Source of the DNA: Desulfovibrio sp. DV
GTDB taxonomy: Bacteria; Desulfobacterota; Desulfovibrionia; Desulfovibrionales; Desulfovibrionaceae
DNA: 32,357 nt
Reading direction: 5' to 3'
NCBI RefSeq assembly: GCF_001936595.1
Contig: NZ_MLBG01000047.1
Coordinates: 1 to 32,357, forward strand
This document shows positions 25,426-32,357 of this stretch, one piece after another. The translations under genes and the position numbers were made by a program. The notes beneath the pieces are model-generated. The model did not search any database. It was given only the letters and a program-made list of their open reading frames with translations, and was not told where the DNA came from. The number at the start of each line of letters is the position of its first letter. Position 1 is the first letter of the stretch.

Positions 25426-27102
25426 ATGCCCATCGATCCGCGCCGCATCGCCATCCCCCCCCTGCCGCAACCGGGTCCGCAGTTTCTGGCCGGCATCGTA
25501 AAGGCCCTGCCGATCTGGGCGCTGACCTCCCAGCAACCCGAACTGCGCCGTTCCCTGGCCGGCCTGCTCCTGGCCCAGGGACCAACCCAGCCGGATTTCG
25601 CCGCCGCAGCCAAGGGGCTCCTCGCCTATGCCGCCCAGTTCGATCCCTTTGACGCGCCAAGCCTGGAGCTGCTCGCCCGGACCCAGGCCGACGCCCCGTT
25701 CCTGCCGCCCCGGGCCGCGGCCATGGCGGGACTGTTAGCCGGCCTGCCCTGCCTGGACGATGACAACATATCCTTTGCGGCCATCCAGGCCAGCGGCGAT
25801 GCCGAATTGCTGGTGCACTATCTGGAAGTGTCGGCCCGGGACCGCACGGCCGGTCTGGCCCGGCTGGCCCCGGCCTATGGTGCCCTGTGCCGACTGCCTG
25901 ACGCCGGGCAGGCCGAACAGCTGCTGGCCGGCTTTGCCCCCATTGTGCCGCCGCCGCTTTTCGCCCGGCTGGCCGCCGAATTTGCCGTGCTGCGCCTGCC
26001 TCCGCCGGTCGCCCTGGACCGCATAGCCGCCCTGGATACCGAGATATGGGGCCTTTTTGCCGCTGTGGCCGCCTCGCACTGCTTCGGCCGCCTGGGCGAT
26101 CGGGGCGGGGCGCTGGCCGCCTGTCTGGCTGCCCGGCGCGCCCTGCCCTGCCACGTCAATCTCACCCTTCGGGCTTTTGAGTTGGCCAGACCGGTGTCCA
26201 CCCCGCCCCCGGCCAAGGCCGGCGAAGCGGCCGTGTGCCTCTATTCGCTCAACAAGGCCGAGCTCTTTCACGATTGCCTGGACCATCTGGCCGCAACCGA
26301 TCTTGGCGAGGCGGTCATCGCCGTGCTGGACAACGGCTCCACCGACGCCACCCCGGACATGCTGGCCGGGATTGCCGCCCGCTTCCCGGCCGACCGGTTT
26401 ATAAGCGTGCGTCTGCCGGTCAATATCGGCGCGCCCGGGGCCAGGAACTGGCTGTTGGCCCTGCCCGAGGTGGCCGCCTGCTCCCATGTCGCGTTTCTTG
26501 ACGACGACGCCTTCCCGGAAGCCGACTGGCTTTCCCGGCTGCTGGCCACCGCCCGGGACAATCCTGCCAGCGGGGCTGTCGGCTGCGCCATCACCGACAT
26601 GGACGCCCCGCGCGACCACCAGTCCGCCGACTTCAACCTCTTTCCCCCGGACATGGGCCAGCCGAGCCTGGCCGAGGCCAAGGAACGCCTGTTTGTCTGC
26701 GAACCCTGCCGGGGTGCACCCGACCTGAGTCTTTTCGCCTACCGCCGCCCCTGCCTGTCCGTATCCGGCTGCTGTCACCTGCTCTCGCGCCAAGCCATCG
26801 AAAAAGCCGGCCCCTTCGATATCCGGTTCAACCCCACCCAGTTTGACGACCTCGAACGCGACATCCGCTCGTTTCTGGCCGGCTATCCCTGCGTCTACGA
26901 CGGTACGGTGCGCGTGGCCCACAAACAAGGGTCCAGTCTGGCCAAGGCCCAGACCCAGGCCCAGGTGAGCCAGGTGCTCGGCAACAAGATCAAGCTGGAA
27001 TACGCCGTTGCCGACGCCGACGCCGACCGCCTGTGGCGCGAGGATCTGGCCCTAATCGGCCGCGATCTGCTGGAAAAGGCCCGGGTGGTGGATGGGTTGT
27101 GA
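25426..27102 (+). CDS. GT2-family glycosyltransferase with long N-terminal extension
   Basis: A 558-residue protein. Residues from about 265 on form a GT-A glycosyltransferase: VCLYSLNKAELFHDCLDHLA, AVLDNGSTDATPDML, NIGAPGARNWLL and the metal-binding acidic motif FLDDDAFPEADWL, followed by VSGCCHLLSRQAIEKAGPFD and DDLERDIRSFLAGY. The first 260 residues are alanine/leucine-rich and apparently helical, with no family I recognise. No membrane segment or signal peptide. AGGA precedes ATG 25426. Together with the GT9 gene it may act in cell-surface polysaccharide synthesis, but no complete cluster is present. The end is followed by a GC hairpin repeat. Confidence 0.86.
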   Translation: MPIDPRRIAIPPLPQPGPQFLAGIVKALPIWALTSQQPELRRSLAGLLLAQGPTQPDFAAAAKGLLAYAAQFDPFDAPSLELLARTQADAPFLPPRAAAMAGLLAGLPCLDDDNISFAAIQASGDAELLVHYLEVSARDRTAGLARLAPAYGALCRLPDAGQAEQLLAGFAPIVPPPLFARLAAEFAVLRLPPPVALDRIAALDTEIWGLFAAVAASHCFGRLGDRGGALAACLAARRALPCHVNLTLRAFELARPVSTPPPAKAGEAAVCLYSLNKAELFHDCLDHLAATDLGEAVIAVLDNGSTDATPDMLAGIAARFPADRFISVRLPVNIGAPGARNWLLALPEVAACSHVAFLDDDAFPEADWLSRLLATARDNPASGAVGCAITDMDAPRDHQSADFNLFPPDMGQPSLAEAKERLFVCEPCRGAPDLSLFAYRRPCLSVSGCCHLLSRQAIEKAGPFDIRFNPTQFDDLERDIRSFLAGYPCVYDGTVRVAHKQGSSLAKAQTQAQVSQVLGNKIKLEYAVADADADRLWREDLALIGRDLLEKARVVDGL

Positions 27103-27131
27103 GTGGTGGGGGAAAACAAAGCGAAAAGGCT

Positions 27132-27168
27132 GGGGCGCTGCCCCGGACCCGGCTGGGGGGATGATCCC
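27132..27168. terminator. GC hairpins after the GT2 gene
   Basis: GGGGC-GCT-GCCCC (27132-27144) followed by a G run and GGGATGATCCC (about 27158-27168) lies between the convergent GT2 and sensor-kinase genes. It has the GGGGATGATCCC core seen in the other intergenic repeats. No T tract, so termination is only suggested. Confidence 0.5.
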
Positions 27169-27341
27169 GGACCCCTCGCTGGGAGAAGTATTCAAATGGG
27201 TTCGTGGCACTGGCTGACAATTCAATCGGCTGTGGACCGAAACAGCCCAGGCCTGTGCTTGGCGGAAATCACCATTTGTCCGGGGCAAAGACCGTTATAT
27301 CCATTTGAAAATACACAAGAATTGGCAGCATGTGACAGACG

Positions 27342-27382
27342 GTTGCTCCGGTGGCTGCCGGTCCGGCATCCCCCGGAGCAAC
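27342..27382. repeat. 10-bp inverted repeat at the sensor-kinase 3' end
   Basis: GTTGCTCCGG (27342-27351) and CCGGAGCAAC (27373-27382) are perfect inverted repeats with a 21-base loop, just beyond the stop of the kinase gene. The GTTGCTCCGG word is also the head of the repeats at 6344 and 11308. The rest of the 27170-27340 gap is AT-richer and shows no gene. Confidence 0.6.
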
Positions 27383-27394
27383 GCCCGGGACGGG

Positions 27395-30154
27395 TTAGTC
27401 GAGCAGATCGCGGATAGCGGTCTGGACCCGGCCAAGTTCGTCTGAAACGAGCCGGCAGGCGTCCCGGCACCCGTCCGCGTCACCGGTCAGGCCGGCCTCC
27501 TGTAGCCGCCGCGCCCCTTCGGTCAGGGCCCTGGCCCGAAGCGGCACTGCCATGCCAAGCAGGGTATGGGCGGCGTCGCCGGCAGCCCCCCAATTCTGCT
27601 CGCGTACCGCCTGCTCCAGGTCCGCCGCCACCTGCGGGCTTTCCTCCAGGAACATCCGGCAGATTTCCCGGGCAAAGGCCGTTTTTCCCCGCTCCTCGTA
27701 ATAGGCCATGTCCATGGCCGGCGCAGCCAGGGGCGTTGGCCGCTCTTTCCGGCCCGGACGGTCGAGCACCCGGCGCATGACCATGAAAAGTTCGTCCACG
27801 TCCACTGGCTTGGACACATAATCATCCAGACCGACGGACAGGAACCGTTCCCGGTCGCCCTTCATGCTGTAGGCGGTAAGGGCCACAACCGGCATCCCCC
27901 GGGCCGCCTCGCCGGCCTCGCCGGCCCGGATACGCCGCGTAGCCTCGGCCCCGTCCATTTCCGGCATCTGGATATCCATCAGCACGAGATCGGCCGGCTC
28001 CTGGCACAACTGCTCCAGAACCTGGGATCCGGAGCCGGCCAGACGGACCTGACAGCCGGCCTCGGCCAGAAAATGCTTGAGGAAAAGGCGGTTGACCTGA
28101 TTGTCCTCGGCCAGAAGCACCTTCAGTCCGGCAAAGCCACCGGCCTGGGACACGACCTGGGGGCGCTGCGGCTCCAGCGGGATTTCGCTGGCCGGACGCA
28201 GGGACACGGTAAAGGAAAAGGTGCTGCCCTGGCCCGGTACGCTCTCCACGTCAATGCTCCCGCCCATCATGTCCACCAACCGTCGGCTGATGGCCAGCCC
28301 GAGGCCCGTGCCGCCGAAGCGTTTGGTGCGGGTGGATTCGAGTTGGGAAAAAACCTGGAACAGCTCGTGCTGCCTGTCCTCGGGAATGCCGATGCCGGTG
28401 TCGCGCACACTGCAGGCCACCAGCATCGGGTCGCCCGGACGGGCCAGGGACAGCGTCACCTCCACCTCGCCGTGGTCGGTGAATTTGAGTGCGTTGCCAA
28501 CGAGGTTGCGCACCACCTGCATGATGCGGTCGGGATCGCCGTGGACCATGGCCGGCACCTGCGGATCAATATGCACGTCAAGGGTCAGTCCCTTTTGCCG
28601 GGCCGAGAACTGGAACGGCTTCATGGTCCGATCCAGGGTGTCCCGGGGATCGAAATCCACCGGCAGAAATTCCATCTTGCCGGCCTCGATCTTGGAAAAA
28701 TCCAGGATATCGTTGACGATGCCGAGCAAAGACCGGGAGGAATCAAGGATAAGCTCAAGATTCTCCCGCAGTTCCGGCCGGGGATTTTGGGTCAGGGTCA
28801 TCTGGGCCAGCCCGATGATGCCGGAGAGCGGCGTGCGGATTTCGTGGCTCATGTTGGCCAGAAAGCCGCTTTTGGCCTGGCTGGCCGCCTCGGCCTGCCG
28901 TCTGGCCCGGGTCAGGGCCTGCTCCCGGCGGCGTTCCTTGACATGGCCAAGGACACCCTCGCCAAGCAGGGTCAGGCGACGGATGTCGTCGTCGCCGTAG
29001 GCGGCGGACCGGCCCGTGACGGCCAGCAGCAGCACGGTGGCCGGGTCGTCCCGCATGGGAACGACAAGTTGCCGGACAGCGGCATCGGTTTGAAACGCCC
29101 CGGCCTCGTCAGCCCGGAACAGGGCCGGAGCCTCGGCTGCGGTAAAGACCTGGGTCGATTCAGGCAGGCCGAAGGCCTGGAGGGCCTGCGGCGTGGCGGC
29201 CAGAACGGCAAATCCGCCGGCCTGGGGATCGGACATGGCCACGATGCCGCCGCTGCTGGCGGTGAGCTCCACCCCCCGGGCCAGGACAAAGCTCCCAAAC
29301 TCCGTGAGATCGGCCTCGCGCATCCGGCCCAGCCGCAGCAGCGCCTCCAGGGTATTGGCGTGCAGGGTGAGTTGCTCGGCGTTTTGCTGCACCGCAGTCA
29401 CATCCAACACATGAGAAATGAAATAGAGCGGCTCTCCGTCCTCCCCCCGCACCAGCTTGGCCGACACCCGACCCCAGATGGCCTTGCCCGAGGCATGGCG
29501 GTAGCATTTCTCAAAACGAAACTGCTCCCGAACCCTGGCCAGGGCCAGGGAAATATAGCGGGGGCTGACAGCCTCGCTGCCGGATGCGGCCAGGTCATTG
29601 ACGGTTTTGCCAAGCAGCGTGGCTTCGTCGTAGCCGAAAAAATTGCACAGGGCTGCGTTGACCCGTAAAAACCGGCCCTCAGTGTCAACGATGGACAACC
29701 CTTCATTGGCGTTTTCAAAGGCCAGCCGGAACAATTCCTCGCTTTTGGCCAGCGCGCTTTCGGTGCTCCGTCGGTCGGAGATGTCCTTGATGGCGGCCAG
29801 GGACCGGACGAACCCGCCGGCTGCGTCGTATTCGCCGATAGCCGAAAGCAGCACGTCGAGGATGCGGCCATTACGGGCCACCATCCGGTAGGCCTTTTCG
29901 GTGAGCCGGCCCTCCCGGATAAAAAGCGGCAGGGTTTCTTCCAGCTCAGCCCGGGAAGCTTCCGTCATGAATTCGCCCAGATGGCGGCCGACAACGTCTT
30001 TTGCTTCATAGCCAAGCACGTCTCGCCACAAGGCATTGACCGACAGCAGCCGGCCCTGGCTGTCGATGGAATGAAACATCACCGGGGCCTTCTCGTAGAG
30101 GCTTTGCTCCCCTTCCGGGGTCATTTCCACGGGCCTTTGTTGCGACTCGGCCAT
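27395..30154 (-). CDS. Hybrid sensor histidine kinase, PAS-PAS-GAF-HisKA-HATPase-REC-Hpt
   Basis: A 919-residue cytoplasmic signalling protein with a complete internal phosphorelay. Two PAS domains (about 20-130 and 140-260) are followed by a GAF-like region (about 270-425), HisKA with H437 ([11 protein letters not shown]), an HATPase domain with NALKF, DTGIGIP and [10 protein letters not shown], a receiver domain with D727 ([13 protein letters not shown]) and a C-terminal Hpt domain with H863 ([10 protein letters not shown]). No transmembrane segment is visible, so it senses an internal cue. ATG 30154 is chosen for the strong AAAGGAGG site 5 bases upstream; the frame remains open to 31342 only as a shadow of the divergent gene. 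Its target response regulator is not in the window. Confidence 0.95.
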   Translation of the reverse strand: MAESQQRPVEMTPEGEQSLYEKAPVMFHSIDSQGRLLSVNALWRDVLGYEAKDVVGRHLGEFMTEASRAELEETLPLFIREGRLTEKAYRMVARNGRILDVLLSAIGEYDAAGGFVRSLAAIKDISDRRSTESALAKSEELFRLAFENANEGLSIVDTEGRFLRVNAALCNFFGYDEATLLGKTVNDLAASGSEAVSPRYISLALARVREQFRFEKCYRHASGKAIWGRVSAKLVRGEDGEPLYFISHVLDVTAVQQNAEQLTLHANTLEALLRLGRMREADLTEFGSFVLARGVELTASSGGIVAMSDPQAGGFAVLAATPQALQAFGLPESTQVFTAAEAPALFRADEAGAFQTDAAVRQLVVPMRDDPATVLLLAVTGRSAAYGDDDIRRLTLLGEGVLGHVKERRREQALTRARRQAEAASQAKSGFLANMSHEIRTPLSGIIGLAQMTLTQNPRPELRENLELILDSSRSLLGIVNDILDFSKIEAGKMEFLPVDFDPRDTLDRTMKPFQFSARQKGLTLDVHIDPQVPAMVHGDPDRIMQVVRNLVGNALKFTDHGEVEVTLSLARPGDPMLVACSVRDTGIGIPEDRQHELFQVFSQLESTRTKRFGGTGLGLAISRRLVDMMGGSIDVESVPGQGSTFSFTVSLRPASEIPLEPQRPQVVSQAGGFAGLKVLLAEDNQVNRLFLKHFLAEAGCQVRLAGSGSQVLEQLCQEPADLVLMDIQMPEMDGAEATRRIRAGEAGEAARGMPVVALTAYSMKGDRERFLSVGLDDYVSKPVDVDELFMVMRRVLDRPGRKERPTPLAAPAMDMAYYEERGKTAFAREICRMFLEESPQVAADLEQAVREQNWGAAGDAAHTLLGMAVPLRARALTEGARRLQEAGLTGDADGCRDACRLVSDELGRVQTAIRDLLD

Positions 30155-30194
30155 GCCAGCCTCCTTTGAAACGAGCGGGTCTTGCCAATCTCGG

Positions 30195-30217
30195 CTCAAG
30201 TGCGCATGGTACTTGAG
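30195..30217. promoter_or_regulatory. Inverted repeat between the sensor kinase and the TrxR-like gene
   Basis: CTCAAGT (30195-30201) and ACTTGAG (30211-30217) are a perfect 7-9-7 inverted repeat in the shared divergent promoter region, 41 bases upstream of the kinase start. It is a candidate operator; no clear -35/-10 pair is seen beside it. Confidence 0.35.
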
Positions 30218-30337
30218 GTCCACAGCCATGACAACGCGGAGTGGACCACAGGCCGCCCGGGGAACCGGTCGGCTGTCGCCGTAGTCCTGCACCGGGTCTT
30301 GTAAGAAGCCCTTCGCGGCGCGGCAAGGGAGAATCAC

Positions 30338-31243
30338 ATGAATCGCACCCAATGTCTGATAATCGGCTCCGGGCCGGCCGGCCTGTCTGCTGCCATTTAC
30401 ACATCCAGGGCCGGCATGGCCACGGTTGTGGCCGGCTGTGAGCCCAAAATCGCGGGCGATTACGACATCGACAACTATTTCGGCTTTCCGGAAACCATTT
30501 CCGGGCGCGACCTCATCGAGCGCGGCCTGCGCCAGGCCGAGCGTTTCGGAACGGCCATCGTCTGCCAGCGGGTGCTGGCCGTGCACATGGCCGAGGACGG
30601 CTCGTTTCACTGCGTCACCGACAAGGGCGAATACGATGCCGAGGCGATCATCATCGCCGCCGGCGTCAACCGGGTGCGCCCGGGCATCGCCAACATCGGC
30701 GATTACGACGGCAAGGGCGTGTCCTACTGCGTGAGCTGCGACGGCTTTTTTTTCCGGGGACGAAAGGTCGTCGTGGTCGGCGAAGGCAACTACGCCGCCA
30801 ATCAGGCCCTGGAACTGACGAATTTCACCTCGAACGTCACCATCTACACCCAGGGCAAGGAACCGGCCATGGACGAGCGGTTTGCCGCCAGTCTGGCCGA
30901 AGCCGGGATTCCCGTGTCCACGGCCAAGATCGTCCGGCTGGCCGGCGAACCGGCCATGACCGGGGCCGTGCTGGAAGACGGTACGGCAATCGAGGCCGAG
31001 GGACTCTTTGTGGCCATGGGACAGGCCTCGGCCCTGGATTTCGCCAAGACCCTGGGCGTGGCCACGTCGGGCGCCTTCATTGAGGCGGACCACGAGCAAA
31101 AGACCAATGTTCCCGGTGTTTTTGCCGCCGGCGACTGTGTCGGACATTTCATGCAGATCAGCGTGGCCGTGGGCGAAGGGGCCAAGGCCGGCCGGGCGGC
31201 CATTGCCCATATCAAGGAACGGGCCGGCAAGTCCGCTTCCTGA
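30338..31243 (+). CDS. Thioredoxin-reductase-like flavoprotein, atypical NADPH site
   Basis: A 301-residue low-molecular-weight TrxR-family flavoprotein. FAD binding is shown by GSGPAG (10-15) and VFAAGDCVGHFMQ; the redox pair is C131-V-S-C134 (YCVSCDGFF, usually YCATCDGFF). The nucleotide-binding domain has VVVVGEGNYAANQALELTNF, but after the strand VTIYTQ the HRRxxFR-type motif that holds the NADPH phosphate is missing. The reductant may thus be NADH, ferredoxin or something else, as reported for some other anaerobe enzymes. AAGGGAG precedes ATG 30338. No thioredoxin gene is adjacent; the natural partner is unknown. It is divergent from the sensor kinase. Confidence 0.88.
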   Translation: MNRTQCLIIGSGPAGLSAAIYTSRAGMATVVAGCEPKIAGDYDIDNYFGFPETISGRDLIERGLRQAERFGTAIVCQRVLAVHMAEDGSFHCVTDKGEYDAEAIIIAAGVNRVRPGIANIGDYDGKGVSYCVSCDGFFFRGRKVVVVGEGNYAANQALELTNFTSNVTIYTQGKEPAMDERFAASLAEAGIPVSTAKIVRLAGEPAMTGAVLEDGTAIEAEGLFVAMGQASALDFAKTLGVATSGAFIEADHEQKTNVPGVFAAGDCVGHFMQISVAVGEGAKAGRAAIAHIKERAGKSAS

Positions 31244-31255
31244 ATCGGTCACATC

Positions 31256-31285
31256 TTGACAGGACCATGCCGCGCGCCATATAAA
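31256..31285 (+). promoter_or_regulatory. Promoter of tRNA-Met
   Basis: TTGACA (31256-31261) is a perfect -35; TATAAA (31280-31285), 18 bases on, is a 5/6 -10. The expected start near 31292 is about 15 bases before the tRNA at 31307. The spacing and AT-rich discriminator make this one of the best promoters in the window. Confidence 0.75.
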
Positions 31286-31306
31286 TATTAGTTCGCAACG
31301 CGGCAT

Positions 31307-31382
31307 GGGCCTATAGCTCAGTTGGTAGAGCCACCGGCTCATAACCGGCAGGTCCCAGGTTCGAATCCTGGTAGGCCCACCA
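31307..31382 (+). tRNA. tRNA-Met (anticodon CAT; elongator, or Ile2)
   Basis: A 76-base cloverleaf with encoded CCA. Acceptor GGGCCTA pairs perfectly with TAGGCCC, so it is not an initiator tRNA. The D arm is GCTC/GAGC; the anticodon loop CTCATAA gives CAT; the T arm is CCAGG-TTCGAAT-CCTGG. A CAT anticodon may be methionine or lysidine-modified isoleucine; sequence alone by eye favours elongator Met. Confidence 0.93.
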
Positions 31383-31462
31383 CGACGAAGGATTCATGAT
31401 CTATCCCGTCACCCATCCCGATCCTGCCTTTCTCGCCAAAGCGGCGACCCGGGAGATACCGC

Positions 31463-31506
31463 AAAGGCGCTTTTATGCCCACAAGGCCTCAAAAAGCGCC
31501 TTTTTT
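31463..31506 (+). terminator. Terminator-like hairpin between tRNA-Met and nif3
   Basis: A 12-bp stem AAAGGCGCTTTT (31463-31474) / AAAAGCGCCTTT (31492-31503) with a 17-base loop is followed by a T tract (31501-31506). It lies 80 bases after the tRNA and only 8 bases before the nif3 ATG at 31515, so it should terminate the tRNA transcript and may also limit read-through into nif3. Confidence 0.82.
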
Positions 31507-31514
31507 GTTGGATC

Positions 31515-32357
31515 ATGCGCGTAACTGACCTCATCGACTGCATCGAGGCCGTGGCCGTCCCGGCCCGGGCCGCGTCCTGGGACCGCTCGGGCCTCCAGAT
31601 CGCCGGCACGGCCGCCGTCTGCGACCGGCTGGCCGTGGCCCTTGATCCGCTGCCCGGCGTCATTGCCGACGCCCTGGACTGGGGGGCCCAAGTCGTCCTG
31701 ACCCACCATCCCCTGGCCCTGACCCCGCGCCTGCCTGACCGCATCGATGATTTCCACCGCGTCCTGTCCCTGGTCCTTGGCCGTGGGGCCACGCTGTATA
31801 GCGCCCACACGTCGCTCGATGTGGTCACCGACGGCCCGGCCGGCTGGCTGGCCAAGGCCCTGGCCCTGGACAACCGGCGCATCCTGGAGCCGGCCGGACG
31901 CACGCCCTTTGTCTCCCAACGCTACGACGCACCGGCCGGCGTAGCGGCCGCAAGCCAGGCCCTGGCCGCCCTGCCCCGGGTGACGACAAGAAGCCTCGGC
32001 CCAGACTGCCTGGACGTCGTCTGCCCGGCCGGAAGCCGCCGGGCCGTGGCCGCCGCCCTCCTGGCTGCCGTTCCCGACGCCACACTGCTTGCAGCCACGG
32101 AACTGGCCGAGCCCTTTGAGACCTACGGCTATGGGCTGGTGGGCGATCTGCCCCAGCCGACAAACGGTGCCGCCTTCCTCGATCAACTGGCCCGCCTGCT
32201 GCCCCGTCCCTTTTTCACCCTGGCCGGCCAACTGCCGGCCACCGTCGCCCGTGTGGCCTACTGCCCCGGTTCCGGAGCGGACATGGCCTCCCGGGCCTTT
32301 GCCGCCGGAGCCGACGTCTATGTCACCGGCGATCTCAAATACCACCAGGCCCAGGCC
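31515..32357 (+). CDS. NIF3-family dinuclear-metal protein (3' truncated)
   Basis: An open frame of 281 codons runs to the window edge. The N-terminus MRVTDLIDCIEAVAVPARAA, followed by SWDRSGLQIAG, is typical of NIF3/YbgI proteins. Metal-binding motifs LTHHPLAL, YSAHTSLDV and the C-terminal GDLKYHQAQA are present. Family members are hexameric cytoplasmic proteins with two metal ions per subunit, and their role is poorly defined (often annotated GTP cyclohydrolase 1 type 2 homologue). An insert domain between the SAHTSLD half and the GDLKYH half is present, as usual. ATG 31515 is the natural start but has no clear ribosome-binding site, and it sits just after a terminator-like hairpin. The tail is outside the window. 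Confidence 0.9.
   Translation, partial: MRVTDLIDCIEAVAVPARAASWDRSGLQIAGTAAVCDRLAVALDPLPGVIADALDWGAQVVLTHHPLALTPRLPDRIDDFHRVLSLVLGRGATLYSAHTSLDVVTDGPAGWLAKALALDNRRILEPAGRTPFVSQRYDAPAGVAAASQALAALPRVTTRSLGPDCLDVVCPAGSRRAVAAALLAAVPDATLLAATELAEPFETYGYGLVGDLPQPTNGAAFLDQLARLLPRPFFTLAGQLPATVARVAYCPGSGADMASRAFAAGADVYVTGDLKYHQAQA

Noticed and set aside
27566-29668. 700-codon plus-strand frame opposite the sensor kinase
   Set aside because: Antisense shadow of the kinase; the kinase has all catalytic residues.
30155-31342. N-terminal extension of the sensor kinase to 31342
   Set aside because: The extension is the antisense of the TrxR-like gene; a strong AAAGGAGG site supports ATG 30154.
31396-31524. 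42-codon frame after tRNA-Met as a gene
   Set aside because: It runs through the terminator hairpin, overlaps the nif3 start and resembles nothing known; kept only as a possible leader in the findings.

Overview
This window looks like chromosomal DNA of a high-GC sulfate-reducing deltaproteobacterium of the Desulfovibrio / Solidesulfovibrio type. That is an inference from four things: very GC-rich coding bias, two genes of the tungsten/molybdenum aldehyde:ferredoxin oxidoreductase (AOR) family, a polyglucose synthesis pair, and a multi-domain hybrid sensor kinase. No ribosomal RNA gene is present to fix the taxonomy.

Layout. (1) 2-5455: a tight plus-strand operon with the membrane and ATPase parts of a branched-chain amino-acid (LivHMGF type) importer (livH is cut by the window edge), then an AOR and a CBS-CBS-ACT regulator, closed by a hairpin. 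(2) 5594-6139: a HicA/HicB-type pair whose HicB lacks the usual DNA-binding tail. (3) 6140-6597: a gene-free stretch with REP-like repeats, a promoter overlapped by a good Fur-box match, and a hairpin covering the next ribosome-binding site. (4) 6598-9373: a MoxR AAA+ ATPase, a metallopeptidase-like/VWA protein and an unknown small protein, apparently one operon. (5) 9464-11110: pgi on the minus strand with a strong terminator. (6) About 11341-12500: an IS110-family insertion sequence of visibly lower GC, abutting a REP-like repeat. (7) 12513-14715: a second AOR, co-transcribed with a four-cluster ferredoxin-like subunit. (8) 14860-15020: tRNA-Ala(CGC) with promoter and terminator. (9) 15183-18093: hotdog thioesterase, SDR oxidoreductase, a protein-kinase-like protein and a universal stress protein. 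(10) 18102-18268: a composite repeat with 25-bp perfect inverted ends. (11) 18288-22988, minus strand: pdxA, then glgB and glgA (transcribed glgA to glgB). (12) 23142-27102: Nudix hydrolase, GT9 glycosyltransferase, TsaC/Sua5 and a GT2 glycosyltransferase. (13) 27395-31243: a PAS-PAS-GAF-HisKA-HATPase-REC-Hpt kinase divergent from an atypical thioredoxin-reductase-like flavoprotein. (14) 31256-32357: tRNA-Met(CAT) with promoter, a terminator-like hairpin, and a NIF3-family gene running off the end.

Themes. The two AOR loci suggest aldehyde/2-oxoacid and ferredoxin chemistry; the first may be tied to amino-acid catabolism through the importer and the ACT-domain regulator. pgi and glgAB fit polyglucose storage. 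The most unusual items are the apparently Fur-controlled MoxR/VWA operon with a sequestered ribosome-binding site, the IS110 element with a structured non-coding leader next to a repeat, the repeat family itself, the truncated HicB, the TrxR-like protein without the NADPH signature, and the hairpin immediately in front of the nif3 start. I see no CRISPR array, prophage or rRNA.
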